A stretch of DNA of 64,000 nucleotides from Serratia marcescens (GTDB taxonomy: Bacteria; Pseudomonadota; Gammaproteobacteria; Enterobacterales; Enterobacteriaceae): assembly GCA_015548865.1 (NCBI GenBank), contig JADMXW010000024.1:1-64000 (forward strand), in the 5' to 3' direction. Positions 49,216 through 59,879 of this stretch are shown in pieces. The translations under genes were made by a program, and so were the position numbers. Numbering within the stretch: the first letter of the stretch is position 1; every line of letters starts with the position of its first letter. The notes under the pieces were generated by a model. The model was not told the DNA's origin, did not search any database, and saw only the letters and a list, made by a program, of their open reading frames with translations.

Positions 49216-50082
49216 ATGATAAAAACCAAACTCGCTGCCGCCGCCTATGCGCTTTGTCTGGCTGGCGCACTCTCTACGTCATTCAATGCTGCCGCAGAAA
49301 CCGGTAAAACCTGGAGCACCGTGCGCATCGCCACTGAAGGGGCTTACCATCCGTATAACTTCACTAAACCGGACGGTACTCTGGATGGCATGGAAATTGA
49401 GCTGTACAAAGTGCTGTGCGATAACATGAAGGTAAAATGTGAGATCATGGTGCAGCCGTTTGCCAGCAGCATTCCGGCGCTGAACGCAGGTAAGTTTGAT
49501 GCCATCATCTCCGGTATGTCCGCCACGCCGAAGCGCCGTGAAGTGATCGATTTCAGCCAGCCTTACACTCAGGCGGGTCAAACCTTTGCTGTACTAAAAT
49601 CCAGCCCGCTGGCATCACTGCCCGATCTGGGCACCCGTTTCTCCCTTAATGAGAAAGATGAAGCCGCTGCCATCGCTGAAGTGGAAAAATTGCGCCCGCT
49701 GCTGAAAGGCAAAACCATTGGCGTCCAGTCTGCTTCGATCGCCAGCACGCTGTTGGATAAATATTTCAAAGGCATGATGACAGTGCGCGAATACAAAACC
49801 ATGCAAGAGCACGATTTGGACCTGAAAGCCGGTCGCGTCGATCTGGTTATCGGTTCTGCGCCTTACATGAAAAATACTGCTGACAAATCAAACGGTGAAA
49901 TCGTTATGGCCGGCCCACAGTTTATCGGCGGTATCTTGGGCAGCGGTTCTTCCATTGGTCTGCGTAAAAGCGATCCTGAACTGAAAGCCATGTTTGATAA
50001 AGCTATCGATCAGGCTAAAGCAGACGGCACGATCAAGAAGCTGAGTGAAAAATGGTTCGGCATGGACACTACCCCGCTCTGA
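49216..50082 (+). CDS. Amino-acid-type ABC transporter substrate-binding protein
   Basis: 288-residue periplasmic binding protein (family 3) with a signal peptide of about 27 residues (MIKTKLAAAAYALCLAGALS, cut after NAAA). Typical motifs: VRIATEGAYHPYNFTKPDGTLDGMEIEL, FDAIISGMSATPKRREVIDFSQPY and KLSEKWFGMD near the end. An insert SPLASLPDLGTRFSLNEKDEAAAIAEVEKLRPL (about 135-165) is longer than in HisJ/ArtJ. Amino acid class cannot be fixed. Confidence 0.93.
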   Translation: MIKTKLAAAAYALCLAGALSTSFNAAAETGKTWSTVRIATEGAYHPYNFTKPDGTLDGMEIELYKVLCDNMKVKCEIMVQPFASSIPALNAGKFDAIISGMSATPKRREVIDFSQPYTQAGQTFAVLKSSPLASLPDLGTRFSLNEKDEAAAIAEVEKLRPLLKGKTIGVQSASIASTLLDKYFKGMMTVREYKTMQEHDLDLKAGRVDLVIGSAPYMKNTADKSNGEIVMAGPQFIGGILGSGSSIGLRKSDPELKAMFDKAIDQAKADGTIKKLSEKWFGMDTTPL

Positions 50083-50115
50083 AAGCCCTCTCGCAAACTT
50101 AATGTGAACCACGGA

Positions 50116-50138
50116 TGTGGCGTCTGATTGACGCCACA
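50116..50138 (+). terminator. Hairpin between binding-protein and amidohydrolase genes
   Basis: TGTGGCGTC and GACGCCACA pair across a five-base loop, 33 bases after the binding-protein stop. The tail is only moderately T-rich, so readthrough into the amidohydrolase gene is likely. Confidence 0.5.
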
Positions 50139-50190
50139 CTCTCTTCATTCCCACCGCATTCGCTGTCATAACAGCAGGAGCGCCTGATTC

Positions 50191-51666
50191 ATGACTTCGC
50201 CATCTGAACACGTTACACCATCAGAACAACACACCTTGCCTCCCATCGATACGCACACCGTTTCTGTCCTGCGCGAACTGATTGCCGCCAAAAATCCACA
50301 GTTCACTGCGCTAAGCGACAGCATCTGGGATGTGCCAGAACTCAACTACGAAGAGGTCCGCTCCGCCTCGCTGCATGAGACCATACTCAAGCAGGAAGGT
50401 TTTCGCCTGACAACAGGCATTGCCGGGATGCCTACCGCCTTGCTGGGCGAGTTCGGTTCCGGTAAACCGGTGATTGCCTTACTGGGTGAATACGACGCAC
50501 TGCCGGGTTTGAGCCAGCAAGCAGGCGTGGCTGAGCCTTGCCCTATCGATGCCGGTGGCAATGGCCATGGCTGCGGCCACAATTTGCTTGGCACCGCTGC
50601 ATTGCAGGCCGCTACAGCGGTAAAAGATTACTTGCAACAGCACCACCTGCCCGGCACCGTGCGTTTTTACGGTTGCCCGGCAGAAGAGGGCGGCTCCTCC
50701 AAAGGTTTTATGGTTAAAGAGGGGGTGTTTGACGATGTGGATATTGCTATCTGTTGGCACCCGGCCACTTTTACAGGCGTAAACAGCCCAGATTCTCTGG
50801 CCTGCAACGAACTGAACTTTTACTTCAAAGGTCGTGCTTCACACGCTGCCAGCAGCCCGCATCTGGGACGCAGCGCACTCGACGCCGTAGAGCTCATGAA
50901 CGTTGGCGTCAACTATATGCGCGAACACATGCCGTCATCAGCCCGCGTACACTACGCCATCACCGACAGCGGCGGTCATGCGCCGAACGTGGTTCAGGCC
51001 AACGCAACGGTACGCTATTTGGTGCGAGCGCGTCAGCTACCCGAACTGCACCAGTTGGTTAAACGCGTGAAGAAAATTGCGCAAGGTGCGGCGCTGATGA
51101 CCGAAACAGAAGTGAGTTGGGAAGTGATCAGCGGCGATGCCAACTTGCTGGGTAACGCACCGTTGGAGCAGCGCATGCACGAGCACCTGCTGGCGCTTGG
51201 CCCCATTCAGTTTGATGATGCCGATCGTGCTTTTGCCGCCAAATTCCAAACCGCCATGAGTACAGAAGATATTGCCAACTCCTACGCGCGTTTTGGCGTA
51301 AAACCTAAATCGGGTGAATCGCTGCATGAAGGTATTTATCCGCTTTACAGCCCGGACGACAGCTTTATCGGGTCTACCGATGTCGGCACGGTAAGCTGGG
51401 TGGTACCAACCGTACAAATTCGTGCCGCCACCTACGCCATCGGCACCCCCGCCCACTCCTGGCAGTTGGTAGCGCAGGGCAAGGCACCAGCAGCACACAA
51501 AGGCACCGCCTATGCGGCTGAGGCGATGGCGTCATTAACCGTAGATTTGCTACAGAATCCGGCACTGGTGGCACAGGCAAAAGCCGAATTGGCAGAGAAA
51601 CTGAGCGTTACGCCGTTCGAGAACCCGATTCCCGACGGTGTGGTTCCGCCAATTCCTCAGGTGTGA
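50191..51666 (+). CDS. M20-family metal-dependent amidohydrolase (AbgB-like)
   Basis: 491-residue M20D-type amidohydrolase. Metal and catalytic motifs: GEYDALPGL, GHGCGHNLLG, CPAEEGGSSKG and AICWHPAT. The dimerisation domain is FYFKGRASHAASSPHLGRSALDAVE. Closest to AbgB, the subunit that cleaves p-aminobenzoyl-glutamate, and to other N-acyl or amide amino-acid hydrolases. As last gene of an NtrC-controlled amino-acid-type importer it probably frees an amino acid or ammonia from an imported conjugate; the conjugate is unknown. No AbgA partner is present. Confidence 0.88.
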   Translation: MTSPSEHVTPSEQHTLPPIDTHTVSVLRELIAAKNPQFTALSDSIWDVPELNYEEVRSASLHETILKQEGFRLTTGIAGMPTALLGEFGSGKPVIALLGEYDALPGLSQQAGVAEPCPIDAGGNGHGCGHNLLGTAALQAATAVKDYLQQHHLPGTVRFYGCPAEEGGSSKGFMVKEGVFDDVDIAICWHPATFTGVNSPDSLACNELNFYFKGRASHAASSPHLGRSALDAVELMNVGVNYMREHMPSSARVHYAITDSGGHAPNVVQANATVRYLVRARQLPELHQLVKRVKKIAQGAALMTETEVSWEVISGDANLLGNAPLEQRMHEHLLALGPIQFDDADRAFAAKFQTAMSTEDIANSYARFGVKPKSGESLHEGIYPLYSPDDSFIGSTDVGTVSWVVPTVQIRAATYAIGTPAHSWQLVAQGKAPAAHKGTAYAAEAMASLTVDLLQNPALVAQAKAELAEKLSVTPFENPIPDGVVPPIPQV

Positions 51667-51701
51667 AATTATCGATATCGATGTAAAATAATTGATATAC
51701 C

Positions 51702-51732
51702 ATTATCTGGCGGCACAAGCCGCCAGATAATC
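51702..51732. terminator. Bidirectional terminator between amidohydrolase gene and trpS
   Basis: ATTATCTGGCGGC pairs perfectly with GCCGCCAGATAAT around a five-base loop, between the two convergent stops. Confidence 0.85.
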
Positions 51733-51745
51733 AGCGAAACACTGA

Positions 51746-52750
51746 TTACGGCTGAGCGACGAAACCCACCGCTTCGTACACTTTCTTAAGCGTAGCATTG
51801 GCTTTTAAACGTGCTTTTTCTGCACCGTCACGCATCACCTGCTGCAAGAAGGCTTCATCGTTACGGAAATGATGATAACGCGCCTGCAACTCGGTCAGCA
51901 TGCCTGAGACCGCATCGGCGACCGCGCCCTTCAAGTGGCCATACATTTGCCCTTCAAACGCTTTTTCCAGCTCAGGAATCGGTTTCCCCGTCACACCCGC
52001 CAAGATATCCAACAGGTTGGATACCCCTGCCTTGTTGGCAATGTCATAACGCACCACAGGCGGCTCATCGGAATCCGTCACCGCACGTTTGATTTTTTTC
52101 ACTACGGATTTCGGATCTTCCAACAGCCCAATAACGTTGTTGCGGTTGTCATCAGACTTAGACATTTTTTTGGTAGGATCCAGCAGCGACATCACGCGTG
52201 CACCCGATTTAGGAATAAAGGGCTCAGGCACTTTGAAAACATCACCGTAAAGCGCATTAAAGCGCTGGGCGACATCGCGGCTCAATTCCAGGTGCTGTTT
52301 CTGATCTTCCCCCACCGGCACCTGATTGGTTTGATACAGCAAGATATCGGCAGCCATCAGCACAGGGTAGTCAAACAAACCGGCAGTAATGTTGTCGGAA
52401 TAGCGCGCCGATTTGTCTTTAAACTGCGTCATACGGCTCAGTTCACCAAAGTAGGAATAGCAGTTTAGCACCCAGCTCAGCTGAGTATGCTCCGGCACAT
52501 GTGACTGAACAAAGATGGTGCTTTTCTGAGGATCGATACCGCAGGCCAGATAGAGCGCCAGCGTATCCAGCGTCGCTTTGCGTAACTGCTGGGGATCCTG
52601 ACGCACGGTGATGGCATGCAGGTCAACGATACAGTATATGCAATCGTAATCATCCTGCATGTTCACCCACTGACGTAATGCACCCATGTAATTACCAATG
52701 GTGAGTTCACCGGACGGCTGTGCACCGCTAAACACAATGGGCTTATTCAT
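51746..52750 (-). CDS. trpS: Tryptophanyl-tRNA synthetase
   Basis: Class I synthetase charging tRNA-Trp. 334 residues as in E. coli. The HIGH-type signature is in [16 protein letters not shown] and the KMSKS loop in [15 protein letters not shown]. Start overlaps the gph stop as ATGA. Last gene of the aroKB-damX-dam-rpe-gph-trpS transcript. Confidence 0.97.
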   Translation of the reverse strand: MNKPIVFSGAQPSGELTIGNYMGALRQWVNMQDDYDCIYCIVDLHAITVRQDPQQLRKATLDTLALYLACGIDPQKSTIFVQSHVPEHTQLSWVLNCYSYFGELSRMTQFKDKSARYSDNITAGLFDYPVLMAADILLYQTNQVPVGEDQKQHLELSRDVAQRFNALYGDVFKVPEPFIPKSGARVMSLLDPTKKMSKSDDNRNNVIGLLEDPKSVVKKIKRAVTDSDEPPVVRYDIANKAGVSNLLDILAGVTGKPIPELEKAFEGQMYGHLKGAVADAVSGMLTELQARYHHFRNDEAFLQQVMRDGAEKARLKANATLKKVYEAVGFVAQP

Positions 52751-53451
52751 GCTGACGCTTCCTGATTTTTTGACGTAAGTGGCCCCACCAGGGGCAAAAG
52801 TTGTGAGAAGCGCTCAAGCACCACGTCGGGTTGACTCAGCGCAATGGCTTCTCCGTAGTTATAGCCATAGGTCATGCCCACGTTCGGGCAACCCGCGGCC
52901 TGTGCCGCCTGAATATCGTTGCGCGAATCGCCGACAAATAGCAATTCAGATGCCAGCAGCCCCTGCTGCGCCAATACCAGATACAGCGGCGCTGGGTGTG
53001 GCTTTTTCATTTTGACATCATCACCGCCGACAATCTGGCTAAACAACCCGGCAATACCCAGCGTCTCGAGCAGAGGCGCGACAAAAGGCGTCGGCTTATT
53101 GGTGACCAACGCTAACGGGTAGCCCCAGCCAGCCAGTTGGGTCAGCGTGGCGTGCACCTCGGGAAACAGCGTACTGCCACTGTCCACCGTTTGCGCATAG
53201 TAACGATCAAACAGTTCGCGTGCCGTGCGGATATCTTGCGCCGTAGGCGTCATTCCCGCCCAACGCAACGCCCGATCTACCAGCACATCGGCACCGTTGC
53301 CGATCCAAGTAGCAACGCGCGCTTTACCCGCAATGGGCAGATTCAGCGCCTGTAATGCCATATCAACGGCATCCGCCAAACCCGGCGCACTGTCGACCAG
53401 CGTGCCATCGAGATCGAAAGCCAATCCGCGAACCGTAGAGATGTTAGCCAT
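52747..53451 (-). CDS. gph: Phosphoglycolate phosphatase
   Basis: HAD-family hydrolase removing 2-phosphoglycolate, which arises from DNA repair of 3'-phosphoglycolate ends. 234 residues: motif [14 protein letters not shown] (nucleophile Asp), motif II VTNKP, and motif [19 protein letters not shown]. Overlaps rpe by 8 bases and trpS by 4. Confidence 0.95.
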   Translation of the reverse strand: MANISTVRGLAFDLDGTLVDSAPGLADAVDMALQALNLPIAGKARVATWIGNGADVLVDRALRWAGMTPTAQDIRTARELFDRYYAQTVDSGSTLFPEVHATLTQLAGWGYPLALVTNKPTPFVAPLLETLGIAGLFSQIVGGDDVKMKKPHPAPLYLVLAQQGLLASELLFVGDSRNDIQAAQAAGCPNVGMTYGYNYGEAIALSQPDVVLERFSQLLPLVGPLTSKNQEASA

Positions 53452-54121
53452 GAGATACCTTACTCAATTCACTGCGCATGTTATCAATGACGGCACGGTA
53501 ATCGGGGTGGCCAAAAATAGCAGAACCCGCCACGAACATATCGGCCCCCGCTTGCGCAATCTGTGCAATATTGTCGACTTTCACACCGCCATCCACTTCC
53601 AATCGAATGTCATAGCCGCTCTCATCGATACGTTGACGAACCTGACGCAGTTTATCTAACGTGCCGGGAATAAAAGATTGACCACCAAACCCAGGATTAA
53701 CGGACATAAGCAAAATGATATCCAGCTTATCCATCACGTAATCAAGGCAGTTGAGCGATGTCGCAGGGTTAAGCACCAGGCCCGCTTTACAACCGTGATC
53801 CTTGATCAATTGCAGCGTACGATCAACATGCTCAGATGCTTCAGGATGGAAAGTGATAAAGCTGGCGCCGGCTTCGGCAAAGTCAGGAATAAGGCGATCT
53901 ACAGGTTTCACCATCAGGTGAACATCGATAGGTGCTGTAATGCCATAGTTACGCAATGCTTTAAGCACTAACGGCCCGATAGTCAGGTTGGGAACGTAGT
54001 GGTTATCCATGACATCGAAGTGAACCACATCGGCTCCAGCAGCCAGCACACTGGCAGTGTCTTCCCCTAACCGGGCAAAGTCGGCCGATAAGATGGACGG
54101 AGCGATCAAGAAAGGCTTCAT
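53444..54121 (-). CDS. rpe: Ribulose-phosphate 3-epimerase
   Basis: Pentose-phosphate enzyme interconverting ribulose-5-P and xylulose-5-P, a metal-dependent TIM barrel. 225 residues from [15 protein letters not shown] at 54121; the longer frame is not used. Metal/catalytic residues in [32 protein letters not shown] and LEVDGGVK. Core cluster member between dam and gph. Confidence 0.97.
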   Translation of the reverse strand: MKPFLIAPSILSADFARLGEDTASVLAAGADVVHFDVMDNHYVPNLTIGPLVLKALRNYGITAPIDVHLMVKPVDRLIPDFAEAGASFITFHPEASEHVDRTLQLIKDHGCKAGLVLNPATSLNCLDYVMDKLDIILLMSVNPGFGGQSFIPGTLDKLRQVRQRIDESGYDIRLEVDGGVKVDNIAQIAQAGADMFVAGSAIFGHPDYRAVIDNMRSELSKVSHG

Positions 54122-54175
54122 TCGTATCTCCAAACAGTTGATAGGATAACCCGTGCTATTTGCACGCATCGAGTA

Positions 54176-55000
54176 TTAACGTAGCGGCGCACCATAGAGC
54201 GCCAACAGTTCATTGACTTTGCTTCGCCCCATGATATTCCGGCTAATGGTGCGTCGCGCTCTGACCACATACAATGCCGCCCCCTGATACCACTCTCGAG
54301 TCAGTTCAGTATCATGGTTGGATATCAACACAGGAATGGCATTCTCCACCGACAATCGATGCGCCAGCGTCGCCAGGCTCTGTTGATCGATGTTATTGAA
54401 ATTATTCGTGTGATACGCTGTAAAATTCGCCGTGGCGGAAAGCGGAGCATACGGTGGATCGCAATAGACCACAGCCCCAGGAGTCGCTTTGAGCAACGTT
54501 TGCTGATAATGCTCACAAACAAAAGTGGCATTGCGCGCCTTGTGGGCGAACCAGCGTAACTCTTCTTCAGGAAAATACGGTTTTTTATAACGGCCAAAAG
54601 GCACGTTGAATTCGCCACGCATGTTATAACGACACAATCCGTTATAGCAGTGGCGATTCAGATACAAAAACAGCACTGCTCGACGATAAGGCACCGTACA
54701 AAGATTAAACTCATCCCGCAACAGATAAAACATCTCAGCTACGTTGTGTTCATCAGTGAACAGTTCACGCGCGTCACGAATGAAATCGTCAGTTTGCGTC
54801 TTAACAATATCGTAGAGGTTGATGAGGTCGCTGTTAATGTCTGCCAGTATGTAACGGTCATATTCCGTATTCAAAAACACTGAACCGGCACCCACAAACG
54901 GCTCTATCAGACAGTCTCCTGCAGGTAGATAGCGGCGAATTTCTTCTACCAGCGGATATTTTCCACCAGCCCATTTTAAAAAAGCGCGGTTCTTCTTCAT
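54176..55000 (-). CDS. dam: DNA adenine methyltransferase Dam
   Basis: Methylates adenine in GATC for mismatch repair strand choice, replication timing and gene control. 274 residues; SAM motif FVGAGSVFLN (34-43) and catalytic DPPY (181-184) are intact, and the N-terminal KWAGGKYPL is the usual Dam start. E. coli Dam has 278. 80 bases after damX. Confidence 0.97.
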   Translation of the reverse strand: MKKNRAFLKWAGGKYPLVEEIRRYLPAGDCLIEPFVGAGSVFLNTEYDRYILADINSDLINLYDIVKTQTDDFIRDARELFTDEHNVAEMFYLLRDEFNLCTVPYRRAVLFLYLNRHCYNGLCRYNMRGEFNVPFGRYKKPYFPEEELRWFAHKARNATFVCEHYQQTLLKATPGAVVYCDPPYAPLSATANFTAYHTNNFNNIDQQSLATLAHRLSVENAIPVLISNHDTELTREWYQGAALYVVRARRTISRNIMGRSKVNELLALYGAPLR

Positions 55001-55080
55001 GCCGTCGTTAGTTACTCATTACATTTCAGAGCCGCGGATTGTACTCTGTGTCAGACAGCACATCAGGGCTAAAATTGGTG

Positions 55081-56100
55081 TTACTTATTCAAGTCCTGCT
55101 TCACCTGACGGATCGGCTTAACCCATGGTTTTTGCGCCTGCACGGCAGCAGGAAGCGATGACACTGCCTGCTTAGCTTGCGCAGAAGAAGCGTAAACTCC
55201 GTTAACTAATACATACCAAGGCTTACCATCTCGCTTGGTTTCATAAACCCAGGCATTGGGTAGGTTGTGCTGTTTGGCGTAAGCTTTCAGCGTCTCTGAA
55301 CGTGATGCACTGCTTAATTGCAGTGTGAAATGGCTGGCGGGAGCATTTTGAATCGATCCCCCCTGCCCTGAAACCGTCGCCGAGTCCCCAGAGGATGTCG
55401 GCTTGCCTGATGTCATCGGCACTTTTTGCGCTGGCGTTAGGGCTGACTTGCTTTGGGCGGCCTTATCTTGAACGTTTTTAGCATGTGTAGATTTCTCCTG
55501 TCCCCCCTTCTCTGAGACATGGGGCGGGTTTTTCGCTGAAGGAGCTACAGTAGCAGGTGTGGTCGGCAGGGTAGTTACCGGTGAAGACCCCGACGTCGCC
55601 CCTTGAGAAAACGCGTTTACCTTCTCTTGCTGGGTCGAAAGCGCATCTGTCATGTTACCCGGCAGTTCAACCCGCTGCTGCCCGGCGGGCGGAGGCGTAA
55701 CCTGCGCCTGTGTCGGAGAGCCGGAGATAGGGGGCGCATTTAAGGTTTGTGGTTGCCCAGGTGCAGTGGCGTTTCCTGATACAACGGCATTACCTGATGC
55801 GACTTCCCCTTGAGCAGGCACACCCTGCGTCATCGAAGAGGAAGAAGATAAATCGATACTCTTTTCACCGTTGCCTGCTGACGCTGTTTGTGCACCATCA
55901 GCCGGTTTAGATGGCGATTGCAATGCAGAGCCGACACCGATAATAAGTAACACCAGTACCACAATCCCGATACCAATCATCAAATGTTGACGAGAGAGCG
56001 CTAACTGCGGCGCAGAAAGACGGGGACTGCGTTGCTGACGTTGTGGTCGTCGATCGCTGGTATCCGGTTTTAACTCATCTTCTGGTTTAAATTCGTCCAT
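55081..56100 (-). CDS. damX: Cell division protein DamX (SPOR domain)
   Basis: Bitopic membrane protein that goes to the septal ring through its SPOR domain, which binds denuded peptidoglycan glycans. 339 residues, shorter than E. coli DamX (428). Cytoplasmic N-terminus (1-38), one TM helix (LMIGIGIVVLVLLIIGVGSAL, about 40-61), a long low-complexity Pro/Ser/Thr/Gln periplasmic linker (62-255), and the SPOR domain (about 258-335; FTLQLSSASRSETLKAYAKQ). The linker is the likely source of the shorter length. Confidence 0.93.
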   Translation of the reverse strand: MDEFKPEDELKPDTSDRRPQRQQRSPRLSAPQLALSRQHLMIGIGIVVLVLLIIGVGSALQSPSKPADGAQTASAGNGEKSIDLSSSSSMTQGVPAQGEVASGNAVVSGNATAPGQPQTLNAPPISGSPTQAQVTPPPAGQQRVELPGNMTDALSTQQEKVNAFSQGATSGSSPVTTLPTTPATVAPSAKNPPHVSEKGGQEKSTHAKNVQDKAAQSKSALTPAQKVPMTSGKPTSSGDSATVSGQGGSIQNAPASHFTLQLSSASRSETLKAYAKQHNLPNAWVYETKRDGKPWYVLVNGVYASSAQAKQAVSSLPAAVQAQKPWVKPIRQVKQDLNK

Positions 56101-56234
56101 TTAAACCCCTCCAACTGAAAAGCACATACCCGCTGCGCGGCAAGCGGAGCGAATTATTGAATTATAAGACATTATCTTCTATTAACCATAAACCATCAGC
56201 GTGAATATGTCTGCAAATACCCGAAAAACTACGT

Positions 56235-57320
56235 TCATGCCCGGCAATCGGCAATCGACGCCAACACAATATCGTGTGCTACGCCGCCACGCACTTCCGA
56301 GCGTCCAATAGCAGTGGGCAAGACAAGGCGCAGTTCACCAGCCTGTACCTTTTTATCACGCATCATGTGGGGAAGATAAGATTCTGGTAGCATCACATCC
56401 GGGCCATGAACAGGCAACCCAGCACGCACCAGCAATGCATGAATGCGATCAATATCCGACGAGTTGAACTGACCAATCCTTCTCGCCGCATGTGCAGCCA
56501 TCATCATACCCGCAGCGACGGCTTCACCATGTAGCCAGTTGCCATAGCCCATTTCAGCTTCAATGGCATGACCATACGTATGACCCAGGTTAAGTAGCGC
56601 ACGCATTCCACTTTCGCGTTCATCCGCAGCAACGACGTCCGCCTTCAGTTCACAGCAGCGGCGAATACAGTAAGAGAGCGCCGATGGCTCCAGCGCACAT
56701 ACTGCCTCGAGATTATTCTCCAACCAAACGAAGAACTCGCCATCAAGAATAATCCCATATTTGATCACCTCGGCCAAACCGGAAGAAAACTCCCGGGCCG
56801 GTAAGGTGCGCAGACAATCCAAATCGATAACGACAGAAGCAGGCTGGTAGAACGCGCCAATCATATTTTTACCGAGCGGATGATTTACCGCGGTTTTCCC
56901 GCCGACAGAAGAGTCCACCTGCGATAGCAGCGTTGTTGGCACTTGAATAAAACGCACACCACGCTGATAGCTGGCAGCAGCAAAGCCCGCGAGATCGCCA
57001 ATCACGCCACCACCCAAGGCAACGATCGTTGTGTCTCGACCATGCGGTTTTTGCAGCAATGCGGTAAAAACGTCGTCCAAAACCGTGAGCGATTTGTACT
57101 GCTCGCCGTCTGGCAATATGACATTGTCGACTCTCACGCCTGCCTGTTCCAGCACACGGCTCACCGCTTCAAGATAGAGCGGTGCCAGTGTCTGGTTGGT
57201 CACCAACATCACCTGTTCGCCCGCGGCCAGCGGCATAAAAGAAGCTGGGTCAGCAAGCAACCCAGCAGCTATCGTAATGGGATAGCTGCGTTCCCCTAAT
57301 GTTACGGTAATTCTTTCCAT
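56235..57320 (-). CDS. aroB: 3-dehydroquinate synthase
   Basis: Second enzyme of the shikimate pathway, converting DAHP to 3-dehydroquinate with NAD and a divalent metal. 361 residues. Motifs: [21 protein letters not shown] (NAD binding), [24 protein letters not shown], and the metal His residues in [12 protein letters not shown] and [12 protein letters not shown]. 48 bases after aroK. Confidence 0.97.
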   Translation of the reverse strand: MERITVTLGERSYPITIAAGLLADPASFMPLAAGEQVMLVTNQTLAPLYLEAVSRVLEQAGVRVDNVILPDGEQYKSLTVLDDVFTALLQKPHGRDTTIVALGGGVIGDLAGFAAASYQRGVRFIQVPTTLLSQVDSSVGGKTAVNHPLGKNMIGAFYQPASVVIDLDCLRTLPAREFSSGLAEVIKYGIILDGEFFVWLENNLEAVCALEPSALSYCIRRCCELKADVVAADERESGMRALLNLGHTYGHAIEAEMGYGNWLHGEAVAAGMMMAAHAARRIGQFNSSDIDRIHALLVRAGLPVHGPDVMLPESYLPHMMRDKKVQAGELRLVLPTAIGRSEVRGGVAHDIVLASIADCRA

Positions 57321-57368
57321 GCGCGTGGTTCACCCGCTTGGCCCCGGAGCTCAGGGCGATGTTGTTAC

Positions 57369-57890
57369 TCAGTTGCCATCCAACATACTGATAATCTGGT
57401 TGGCAACCACCTTGGCGCTCTGCTCGTCAGTACGAATGGTGACATCAGCAATTTCTTCATACAGCGGGTTACGCTCTCTTGCTAACGCCTCCAGCACTTC
57501 GCGTGGCGGATCCTCTACCTGAAGCAGAGGACGCTTTTTGTCACGCTGCGTGCGCGCCAACTGTTTTTCAATGGTGGTTTCCAAATAGACCACAACGCCG
57601 CGCGCAGACAAGCGATTGCGAGTCTCGCGTGATTTTACCGAACCACCTCCGGTGGCCAGTACGATACCCTGTTTCTCGGTTAATTCGTTGATGACTTTTT
57701 CTTCACGATCGCGAAAACCTTCTTCGCCTTCGAGATCAAAAACCCAGCCCACATCAGCCCCGGTGCGTCGCTCAATTTCTTGATCAGAGTCGAAAAACTC
57801 CATATTGAGTTGCTGAGCTAACTGACGGCCAATAGTGCTTTTGCCGGCACCCATAGGCCCAACCAGAAAGATATTGCGTTTCTCTGCCAT
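57369..57890 (-). CDS. aroK: Shikimate kinase I
   Basis: ATP-dependent phosphorylation of shikimate. 173 residues: P-loop [11 protein letters not shown] (about 11-21), shikimate-binding [11 protein letters not shown] and ATGGGSV, lid [11 protein letters not shown]. Standard length. First gene of the aroK-aroB-damX-dam-rpe-gph-trpS cluster. Confidence 0.97.
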   Translation of the reverse strand: MAEKRNIFLVGPMGAGKSTIGRQLAQQLNMEFFDSDQEIERRTGADVGWVFDLEGEEGFRDREEKVINELTEKQGIVLATGGGSVKSRETRNRLSARGVVVYLETTIEKQLARTQRDKKRPLLQVEDPPREVLEALARERNPLYEEIADVTIRTDEQSAKVVANQIISMLDGN

Positions 57891-58226
57891 GTTTTTTGGT
57901 ATTACTAAGACAATTCGTTAATGATAACCCGCCCCGCCAATCAACCCAGCGACGGGACCTAAACTGAAACCTCATGAGCGATAGTTCGAGAATCAGACAG
58001 AAAATTATCTCAATACTCAGGGGCGTTTGGCAACCGAATAAAATATATCGCCCTGTGTCAAACGGCAAATAGCGTATTTATTCGGCATCTTCCGGTAAGA
58101 TAATTCCGCTTCGACAGACCGCAGCGCTCAATGGGCTAACCTTGTATGCTAAATCCAGCGCAGCGTCAAACTGAGAAAGCGGAAACGGGTAAATCTTGGA
58201 CCTCAGCGCACATCGTTAAGTGTCTA
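57891..58226. other. Spacer between hofQ and aroK
   Basis: 336 bases that should carry the aroK promoter. CCGAATAAA (58033-58041) can pair with TTTATTCGG (58076-58084) across 34 bases, a weak leader hairpin. No gene seen. In E. coli this spacer is of similar size. Confidence 0.45.
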
Positions 58227-59468
58227 TCAGGGCGAAGCGACGACTAGTGTTGGGGTGATAAAAATCACCAGTTCACGCCGTTTGTGCTCATGTCGTTGAT
58301 GCTGAAACAGTGAGCCCAGCAACGGAATATCACCCAGTATGGGCACTTTTCGCTCCCCATGGTTTTTTTGCTGCTGGAAAATCCCGCCCAACACAATCGT
58401 CTCACCATCAGACACCGTAACCTGTGTTTGGATTTCTTGCTTGTCGATCGCTAATGTTTCGCCATTGTCGCTTTGTTTAATGACCAATCCCGGCATGTTT
58501 TGGCTGATTTTCAAATTCAATGTAATTTTGCCCTCACGCAATACTGAGGGCGTCACTTCCATCCCCAGTACTGCATCTTTAAACTGGATAGCGGTGGCTC
58601 CACTGGCGCCGCTAGACACTTGATAAGGAATTTCCGTTCCTTGCTTGATGCTCGCCATTTGTTTGTGTGCGGTAAAAAGACGCGGACTGGCTATGATTTC
58701 GACCTGATTCTCTTGCTCTAGCGCTGATAGTTCCAAATCGAGCAGACGGCCATTCAAGCGTGCCAGATTAAACCCGATATTTCCTGCGGGCGACTCCACC
58801 GGCAAGTTAACGTTAAAATCATTCAAACGCAGTGCCCGACCTGAATTCACGGGCTCGCTCATCCCCCAGCTGACGCCCAAAGCCCGTAAGCTTTCGCTGC
58901 TGATAGTGACGATATGTGCTGCCAATTGCACTTGGGCAACGGGTTGATCCAGCGCGTCAACCCACGTCTGTAATTGCTGCAATGCCGCAGGCGCATCGCG
59001 AACCAACAGCGTATTGGTACGCGAATCAGCACTTACGCTGCCTTGTTCTGACAACAGCGTACCGCGCAGTGCCAGTACACTGCTAGCGACCTCTTCCGCA
59101 TTGGCGTATTGCAGAGTGAAAAAGCGATTCTCCAGCACAGACTGACGAACTTCCCCCGCACGAGAAGAAACCAGTAACACGTTGCCTTTCCGTTCAACCG
59201 ACAACCCGCCCTGAAGGGCAACGATTTCCAACGCCTGCTGCCAGGGAATATTGTTCAAACGCAGGCTCATCACACCACCAACACCGGGCGCTATCACCAC
59301 ATTCAAACGCTGGTGTTCGGCAAGGGCTTGCACGATTTTTTGCACTGGAGCATCATTAAACATCAATGAAATGGGCTGTGATGGTGCCTGCGCAAATACA
59401 GTATGTACAACACCCTGCATAGCACACAATAACGCGATGATGACCCTCAATTTGCTCATCCGTTTCAT
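58227..59468 (-). CDS. hofQ: DNA-uptake secretin HofQ
   Basis: Outer-membrane secretin of the type IV pilus-like DNA uptake apparatus (ComE/PilQ family), used in E. coli for DNA as nutrient. 413 residues: signal peptide 1-26, N-terminal STN domain (SLMFNDAPVQKIVQALAEH), N1-type domain, and the secretin core from about 170 with VEIIASPRLFTAHKQMASIKQGTEIPY and VPILGDIPLLGSLFQ near the end. Last gene of hofMNOPQ. A GGAGG site precedes the ATG. Confidence 0.94.
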   Translation of the reverse strand: MKRMSKLRVIIALLCAMQGVVHTVFAQAPSQPISLMFNDAPVQKIVQALAEHQRLNVVIAPGVGGVMSLRLNNIPWQQALEIVALQGGLSVERKGNVLLVSSRAGEVRQSVLENRFFTLQYANAEEVASSVLALRGTLLSEQGSVSADSRTNTLLVRDAPAALQQLQTWVDALDQPVAQVQLAAHIVTISSESLRALGVSWGMSEPVNSGRALRLNDFNVNLPVESPAGNIGFNLARLNGRLLDLELSALEQENQVEIIASPRLFTAHKQMASIKQGTEIPYQVSSGASGATAIQFKDAVLGMEVTPSVLREGKITLNLKISQNMPGLVIKQSDNGETLAIDKQEIQTQVTVSDGETIVLGGIFQQQKNHGERKVPILGDIPLLGSLFQHQRHEHKRRELVIFITPTLVVASP

Positions 59469-59501
59469 CCTTGATTTCCTCCGCGTTCAGCGATGATTTT
59501 T

Positions 59502-59879
59502 TCACTGCATATCAGTGCTCTGCGATAACCACCTAGGAGGCAACTTCCACATCCATCTCTGTTCGCGTCCCGCTGCATCCATCACGCGTTTCTCCACCTC
59601 AACCCCATATTCATCGATGGTTATGACTACCCACCCAGTGGTCGCCACAGCATCCCCCACATTCACCATGACCCACCCCTGTCCTGGCGCAGAAAGCCAC
59701 CCAGACCACCCAGTTGAATGCCCAATCACACCTTCAAGCACCCATAGTGCAATTGCATCCTCACTGGGAATATGTCCAGTTATTGGTTGAAAAATGTCAC
59801 GTTCCACGGAGACCGTATTGCTGTGCACCATCGGTGATAACAGGGCCATTGCCAACACCCCTCCTTGACGCCATTTCAT
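59502..59879 (-). CDS. hofP: DNA-uptake protein HofP (PilP-like)
   Basis: 125-residue exported protein (signal peptide-like MKWRQGGVLAMALLSPMVHS) that corresponds by position to PilP, which links the inner-membrane pilus complex to the secretin. Sequence conservation in this family is low; the call rests mainly on gene order hofM-N-O-P-Q. TGATG junction with hofO fixes the start at 59879; the upstream GTG is unlikely. Confidence 0.8.
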   Translation of the reverse strand: MKWRQGGVLAMALLSPMVHSNTVSVERDIFQPITGHIPSEDAIALWVLEGVIGHSTGWSGWLSAPGQGWVMVNVGDAVATTGWVVITIDEYGVEVEKRVMDAAGREQRWMWKLPPRWLSQSTDMQ